NCBI GenBank assembly: GCA_015680685.1
Contig: MNCI01014663.1
Span: 61,093 to 125,092, forward strand
Origin: Gnetum montanum
Taxonomy: Eukaryota; Streptophyta; Gnetopsida; Gnetales; Gnetaceae
Reading direction: 5' to 3'
Length of the DNA stretch: 64,000 nucleotides
Positions 59,031-64,000 of this stretch are shown here, in pieces. A model generated the notes under the pieces. The model made no database searches. It worked only from the letters and a program-made list of their open reading frames with translations, and was not told where the DNA came from. The position numbers and the translations under genes were made by a program. Each line of letters starts with the position of its first letter. Within the stretch, counting starts at the first letter, position 1.

Positions 59031-60339
59031 TTGCAAAGTTTCAGATTTTCATTGGAAATATGCAAAATAATTAAGGGAATGAGATTAGCCAAGTTAATGA
59101 CTAGAGAAAGTGAAGTATATACACTTGATACCCATGAAGAGAATTGGTATGATGAGATTCTCCAATTTCTTAATACAAGTAAAATCCCAAATAATTTAAC
59201 TGCAAGTCAAAAGAGAGCTTTCTTCAAAATAGCACGAAGATTCATTGTTAAAGATGGTATATTATATAGAAAACATTTTTAAGGGGTTTTATTGGAATGT
59301 GTTCATAATGATCAAATTAGTTTCATTTTGGAACAATTTCATGATCATTTGAATTTATTTTATGAATCCCCTAAGTCAACTATGCAACATATACTTCGAT
59401 ATGGATATTACTGGCCTTCCATGTATCACGACATTAGTTCAAAGATTCAAAAATGCTATAAATGTCAAATTCATGGGCCCAAGATTAAAAAGGCTAGAGC
59501 CACTTTAAAGCTAGTAGTTGCGGATAGACCATTTCAGCATTGGGGTTTGGATTTTATTGGTACAATTACTCCTTCAAGAGCTAGACACAAGCTTATTCTC
59601 ATGGCTATTGATTATTTCACTAAATGGTCTGAAGCGAAGGCTCTAAGAGGAAGTTCAGCATCAGATGTGATTAAGTTTCTAGAAGACCACATTCTAAATA
59701 GGTTTCATCTACCCAAAGTGTTAGTGTCAGACAATGGACCCACCTTTAAATCTGAAGAGTTTATCAAATGGGCATTAGAAAAATCTATTTTCTTATTTTC
59801 CTTATCAAACTATTATCCTCAAGGAAATGGTCTAGCAGAATCCACCAATAAAAATTTTATCGCTTATATCAAAAAATCGATGGATGGGAATCCAGGAAAT
59901 TGGATCAATTATCTACAATCCATGTTATGGTTAGATCGAATTAGATTCAAGAGAGCTATTGGGACATTATTGTATAACTTAGTTTATGGTTTTCCAGCAA
60001 GAATTACAAATAAGATTGTAAGCTCAGCTTCTGAATTTGTACAAAGATATAGTGAAAAAACTGATAAAGATAGAAGTTTCATGACTTTGCTTATTAAAAG
60101 AGAAGCTGAAGTAGATAAAGCAAGGGATAATTTGTTACAGAATACCTCTTAAGTTAAAAGATGGTTTGATAGGAAAGCTTTGAAAAGAACTTTCAAGATA
60201 GGGGACCTTGTCCTATTATGGAATATGAAGAAACCTAATAAGTTTACCCCGACATGGATTGGTCCATTTCAAATTACAAAGCAATTGTTAGAGGATACTT
60301 ACAAATTATCAACTTTTGGACAATTGCATACAGCTTGAA
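59031..60339 (+). pseudogene. Element F integrase with end of RNase H (nearly intact)
   Basis: The most intact pol segment in the window. The first part (59031-59282) carries the RNase H tail and the integrase N-terminus, with TAA at 59280. The main open stretch 59292-60152 has the zinc domain (QFHDHLN, then CYKCQIHG), WGLDFIGTI with the first Asp, VSDNGPTFKS with the second, and GNGLAESTNK with the Glu. LWLDRIRFKRAIGT and LVYGFPARI follow, a pattern typical of the Tat lineage. A stop at 60150 precedes WFDRKALKRTFKIGDLVLLW and WIGPFQI (to 60339). All zinc and catalytic residues are kept but the two stops preclude a full protein. Confidence 0.85.
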
Positions 60340-60769
60340 GATATCCTTACACAAAGTAATATATGTATATACTATTAGGTATAATATTAATAGGAGTATA
60401 GTATTAATTATTATGTTTAATTATGCTATTGGTATATACTTAGATTAGTAGATAGTATATTATAATAATAAATATATTTAGGATTAATTTATTTAAATTA
60501 TAAATTAGTTTTATAAGTTAATTCCTACAAGTGAAACAAGTGGAAGCCTACACGTGTGACAAGTGGAGGAGGTGACTCATCCACCACTTAGTGAAAATTT
60601 TGACAAGTGGTTAAAATGCACAAAAAGAGGGAAAATTGGTTGAAGACTCTTAGAGGAAATTTTAAATTTCTAGCTACTATAAAAAGAGGATTGGGTTGCC
60701 TAGGATTTACTCATCTTCCAATTTAAGTTGAGTAGAAAAAGTAAGAAGAGAGCTAATTTGAAAGAGAAG
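60340..60769 (+). other. Element F post-integrase region with TATA-like site
   Basis: Very AT-rich to about 60510, then several ACAAGTGG-type short repeats (60525-60615) and CTATAAAAAG at 60677-60686, about 90 bp before the next ATG. No coding. Confidence 0.5.
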
Positions 60770-61081
60770 ATGGATTTTGGGAGAACAATGAGGAAGCCTT
60801 TCATTCCTTATGTGATGGGATGCTACCTAGAACATGTGTTAAAGGCTTACTCAAAAGCTAGAGCATATGGAGCACCTAAAGAGTGTCCTTTCATTTCTTG
60901 GTTGGTTGATGAATTCTCATTCCTCACAAGAGGTTTAGAGATAGAATCAAATATTTGGGGACAACAGCAAAATTGCACCCAAGAAGAGGAAAGGGGAGAA
61001 GAACAACCAATCAATGAAGATTCATGGGAAGAAGCCTTTGTATCCCAAGAAGAAGAAGAAAGACCCAATTGGGAAGAATAG
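60770..61081 (+). CDS. Small acidic ORF downstream of integrase in element F
   Basis: ATG at 60770, 103 codons. The N-terminal half is basic-hydrophobic (GRTMRKPFIPYVMGCYLEHVLKAYSK, given as the visible pattern) and the C-terminal half strongly acidic (EEERGEEQPINEDSWEE, SQEEEERPNWEE). A leaky reading continues past the TAG with more Glu/Lys. It may be the start of a longer accessory ORF now broken. A TATA-like CTATAAAAAG lies 84 bp upstream. Similar acidic accessory ORFs are not known to me. Function unknown. Confidence 0.35.
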   Translation: MDFGRTMRKPFIPYVMGCYLEHVLKAYSKARAYGAPKECPFISWLVDEFSFLTRGLEIESNIWGQQQNCTQEEERGEEQPINEDSWEEAFVSQEEEERPNWEE

Positions 61082-61466
61082 AAGAATTCATCTGAGAAAG
61101 AAGATGAGAAGAATGCTGAAGAAAAAGCTCAAGGAGATTAAGTTGAAAGCTCCAGTAAGCCAGAGAACAACAGAAAAGCCTTCGTCATGTTAGAAATTGC
61201 CTATGAGAAAGTTATAGATATGAGGATTCCTACCAGAGTAACCCTCACAATTCTATTCCCATCTCAAGAATAGTCCATGGATAAAGGACTTGATAATGTA
61301 CAGTTTATTATTTTTTTTAGGAATGAGGTTTTTATACCACCAAACCTTATGTTTGATGGGAATTTTTCTCCAAAAAGATTTATCTATTCAGCTGTAAAAA
61401 TTCAATAAAAGCTTCAGTACAGTTCAGTTTTAAAATGGGGCTTGCATAAATTTCTTTAAGCCTTTT
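61082..61466 (+). other. Element F 3' untranslated region
   Basis: A stop-interrupted reading (LEIAYEKVIDMRIPTRVTL, IFFRNEVFIPPNLMFDG) may be the broken continuation of the accessory ORF. No other feature. Confidence 0.35.
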
Positions 61467-61481
61467 AAAGGCGGGCAGAAA
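61467..61481 (+). other. Element F 3' polypurine tract
   Basis: AAAGGCGGGCAGAAA ends exactly at TGTCGGCACATTTTGG, the right LTR start. The left LTR has no purine tract before it, as expected for a 5' LTR. Confidence 0.7.
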
Positions 61482-61993
61482 TGTCGGCACATTTTGGCCA
61501 TTTCATGGAACAGGTTGGCTTGATAAAATCTACAAGTAAAAAAAAAAAGAAATCTCTTTTCAAACTTCTTAAGAAAACTAACACAATTGTATTAGAGTGT
61601 AGGGTGGTATCCTTGGAATATCATAACAAGATGAAGAGTTTTCTAGCCAGTCTAGAAATCTTTGATGACATTTATTTCTTTTAACTATGGAGAGTTTATG
61701 AATCAGATTTTTAGAGCACAATAATGTTATGAGATACTATGAAAAAGACATTTGAAGAATTTAAATTTCTAAGAGTAAAGGAAGAAAACTGGATTTTCAA
61801 AATCCAAATGAGGCAATCACAACCTTCAAAGGAAAAAGAGATGAGAATTGCACTGAAGATGCGAATGAGAAAATACAAGAAATTAAAGTAAAAATAGAAA
61901 TTTCGTGTGGTGTAAACTTGTAAACTCAATTATTGCTAAGGTGGTAGAAAACAGTGTTTCAGATCCCTCAACAAAGCACAGCTCTCCTCGGAG

Positions 61994-62299
61994 GTGAATA
62001 TAGATGTAGACGCAAATGCAGGAGTAGACACTGTACTGTTCGTGGATGCAGATGCAAACGTGGATGGACTATTTGGCAAAATCAAGGGTGCATTCTTAGC
62101 AGTGAAAAACACCGTGAACAAGGCCAAAGAGTTCATAATTGACCCAAGGTTGAGAAAATGTGAAGCACTCATGGTTGGGTTGGCTAAGAAGGTCACAGGT
62201 ACGACACTGGATATAAAGAAGCTCCAATTTTCGAAAGCACCCAAGCACATTGTGGATTTCATCCAAAATGACAAAGTTTTTTTTTTGTTGCGAAGATGA
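61994..62299 (+). pseudogene. Right-LTR copy of the Asp/Ala-rich open frame
   Basis: Homologous to 57909-58286 (DADANVDGLFGKIKGAFLAVKNTVNKAKEF). An extra T in the run at 62277-62287 shifts the frame at the end. Same caution on function. Confidence 0.35.
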
Positions 62300-62962
62300 G
62301 AATGACGCTACGGTTTGCTCCATCGTTCATAGAAACGGTATTCCTAACAACAACCCATAGAAGCAACTTTTCTGATACAGCGGCAGCGAGCAAGTTACAA
62401 CAATAATGGAGCCTCATTCTCCGAAGAATTCCTTGTTTCTTGCTCAAGAAGTTTCCATCAAGGGTTACCAGGACATCTCAGGCCTTGCTACAAAAATGAT
62501 TAAAATCCAGAACTAGCTAGAGATCTAGCCACCAAAAAATTTTGCTAAGGTAAGAATTGGTAGGAACCCGAAAATCATCAAAAAGACGGAGGCTGAGATT
62601 TATGCTAGCAGTGGAGGTAGGATCACAATAGTTGCCAAGTTTCAGAAACTTCAGGGATAAAAATACATACGGTGCAAGAGTCCAACAAAGGCCAATAAAA
62701 TGGATGCCTAGCTTGGACAGTTATGCAGAGGAAGCCAAATGTTAGAATACGATAGATTATGAAATCACAGTTACAGAATGAATACATGATGCGTGTGAAT
62801 GCTCCGTTGTACGCTTGGCAACAAAAAGCATATACAAGTATTAAGTTTAGCACTATTGTTGATCGTATACATTCGATATGTCTTTTAAATTTTTTTTATT
62901 GTCATTGTGATTAAAGAAGAAAGGTGGTTATCCTTAACTGCTAACTACTACATCATTGGAAA

Positions 62963-63232
62963 ATGAAATGGCACGATGTGGAAACCGCAGGTGGATCATG
63001 CAAAGGAATTTGGGATGCTGCGGCATCGATGGAATTGAAGACAAACATAGTTAGGGCTGAGAAATGGATGGCTGTTGCAGTTTTAGTTCCTCCAACTAAA
63101 GAAATTTGGAAACTAGCCAGGCTCCAAGGATGGCAGATCGTTGCAGTGACGAATAGCAAAACACCAACAGAGTGGAACGGTAATAGGTGTATGAGGCGGA
63201 TGATGTGGCGGCATGTGGGTGGCCATCTATAA
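62963..63232 (+). pseudogene. STELLO/DUF288-like host gene fragment inside F right LTR
   Basis: The open frame contains AEKWMAVAV, PPTKEIWKLARLQ and GWQIVAVTNSKTPTEW at about 63055-63175. This matches, from memory, the conserved start of the luminal domain of plant STELLO-type proteins (DUF288, Golgi proteins acting in cellulose synthase assembly), where EKW-V, GWQ and A-NS-TP-W are conserved in the same spacing. The match stops at a GGTAATAG that could be an old 5' splice site. Only about 45 residues are present, so it is a fragment. The left LTR ends just before it. Confidence 0.5.
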
Positions 63233-63926
63233 CATCAGTTATGACAACGAAAGTGATGGAGCCTGCTATGCCTATGCATCGCCTGATTACCCTCATCCCT
63301 CGCAACGTGACAGTTCACAAACCCTTCATCTGGCACCTGTTCCACCTACACGATGACGCCTAACACCTGGAGAAATATATGGTAAAAAGGATTAATTTTA
63401 TCACTATAGGTGATTAGCATATATGTCGAAGGTTGTGAAAATAAAATCTATCAAAGAATAGGAAAATCAATTCCAGCAAATTAAAAAGATTCCATGGCCA
63501 AAACCAGTCCTAAGGGCAGTTGTAGGTGCAGTGGAATAGCATGTTGGGATGACCAATGTCCTCCAGCTCCATTAAAAGGTAACTCTAAGAGTCAATTTGA
63601 TGCTAAAGCTATGTCTTCTAGGCACAACTGGCTGGAACAGTGGCTTCTATCTTTGGCCCAAAGCAAATAACTAAGGGGAAATTTCCATGCCTCACAATCA
63701 GATGGTATCTTATCACTAGCTCTATAAAAGGGATTCCTTGGGTTATATTGATGACCAAGCAATGGCTAATTCTTTGTGCAAAAAGCTCATCTTTGATAAA
63801 ATTATTATTATTATTGAAAAAGAGAAAAGAAATTTTTGGGATATTTGTGGAACGTCCTATATAAAGGGAACATTTAGTTAGTATTCATTTTATTCCTATA
63901 GTAATTGTAGCTAATTTTAAATTACC
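63233..63926 (+). other. Variable middle of F right LTR
   Basis: No convincing gene. Short frames with Pro-rich or Cys-containing readings (for example CRCSGIACWDDQCPP near 63515) match nothing I know and could be further captured fragments. Confidence 0.35.
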
Positions 63927-64000
63927 AAAAAGACACATGCCAATGTTAGCATGATTTTCTCCTAACTTCATGTATAAGTTATAATTTCCTAACTTGTTGG

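Larger units (their letters stand above)
57436..64000 (+). mobile_element. Element F: Tat-like gypsy element with internal deletion and very long LTRs
   Basis: Left LTR part (57436-58956), a pol remnant with integrase (59031-60339), a post-integrase region with a small acidic ORF, a polypurine tract (61467-61481) and a right LTR starting at 61482 that continues past the window. gag, protease, RT, most of RNase H and the rest of the left LTR are deleted. The two LTR starts match over about 1520 bp. Compared with the solo LTR at 34669 the full right LTR would be roughly 3.8 kb. Confidence 0.75.
61482..64000 (+). repeat. Element F right LTR, continues past the window
   Basis: 61482-63001 matches the left LTR. 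63002-63926 has no counterpart in it. From 63930 (AGACACATGCCAATGTTAGC) it matches the F-family solo LTR at 35872. The LTR is thus conserved at both ends with a variable middle. Confidence 0.72.

Overview
The window looks like nuclear intergenic DNA from a seed plant with a large, retrotransposon-packed genome (a gymnosperm is plausible, but nothing here fixes the taxon). I see no intact host gene. Almost everything is long, decayed Ty3/gypsy LTR retrotransposons stacked inside one another. Coding regions are recognisable only as strings of short ORFs broken by stops and frameshifts. Many stops replace Trp or Gln codons kept in sister copies, as expected from cytosine deamination of silenced DNA.

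Left third (1-21981, all minus strand). Element A (gag, protease, RT, RNase H, integrase, 5' LTR) runs off the left edge. Its LTR is split by a solo LTR with a 5-bp target duplication. A sits in the 3' noncoding part of element B. B sits in an LTR-like block (G), and G sits in the accessory ORF of element C. Element C has LTR, gag and the accessory ORF but no pol, and B has gag joined straight to the same 3' noncoding region.

Middle (21982-42636). An uninformative stretch is followed by element D (plus strand, 23425-40330, both LTRs, near-matching target duplication). D carries gag, pro, RT, RNase H, integrase and a long accessory ORF. It is interrupted by two solo LTRs, at 29572-30761 and 34669-37221, each flanked by direct repeats. 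D landed just upstream of a decayed hAT-like transposase gene (40469-42330).

Right third (42637-64000, plus strand). Element H (LTR and start of gag) is interrupted by element E (44627-57392), the best-preserved full-length copy. E's 3' LTR is broken by element F, a different gypsy lineage (Tat-like integrase) with very long LTRs. F's right-hand LTR carries what looks like a fragment of a host STELLO/DUF288-type gene.

Elements A-E and H form one related group. They have LTRs of about 0.84-0.93 kb that begin TGATGA-like and end TCATCA-like, and primer-binding sites resembling the 3' end of plant tRNA-Asp, which suggests the Athila/Tat branch. C, D and E share an unusual layout. After the last gag or pol codon comes a polypurine tract resembling the 3' PPT, then about 2 kb of noncoding DNA, then a short module resembling the element's own LTR U3 (same subfamily-specific motifs plus a TATA box), then an accessory ORF starting M-x-P-K. 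In E and C a 3' splice-site-like sequence abuts that ATG. I read this as a second transcription unit inside the retrotransposon. That a pol-less element (C) keeps gag and this ORF suggests the accessory protein matters to the family. D and E also share an apparently covarying hairpin in this noncoding segment.
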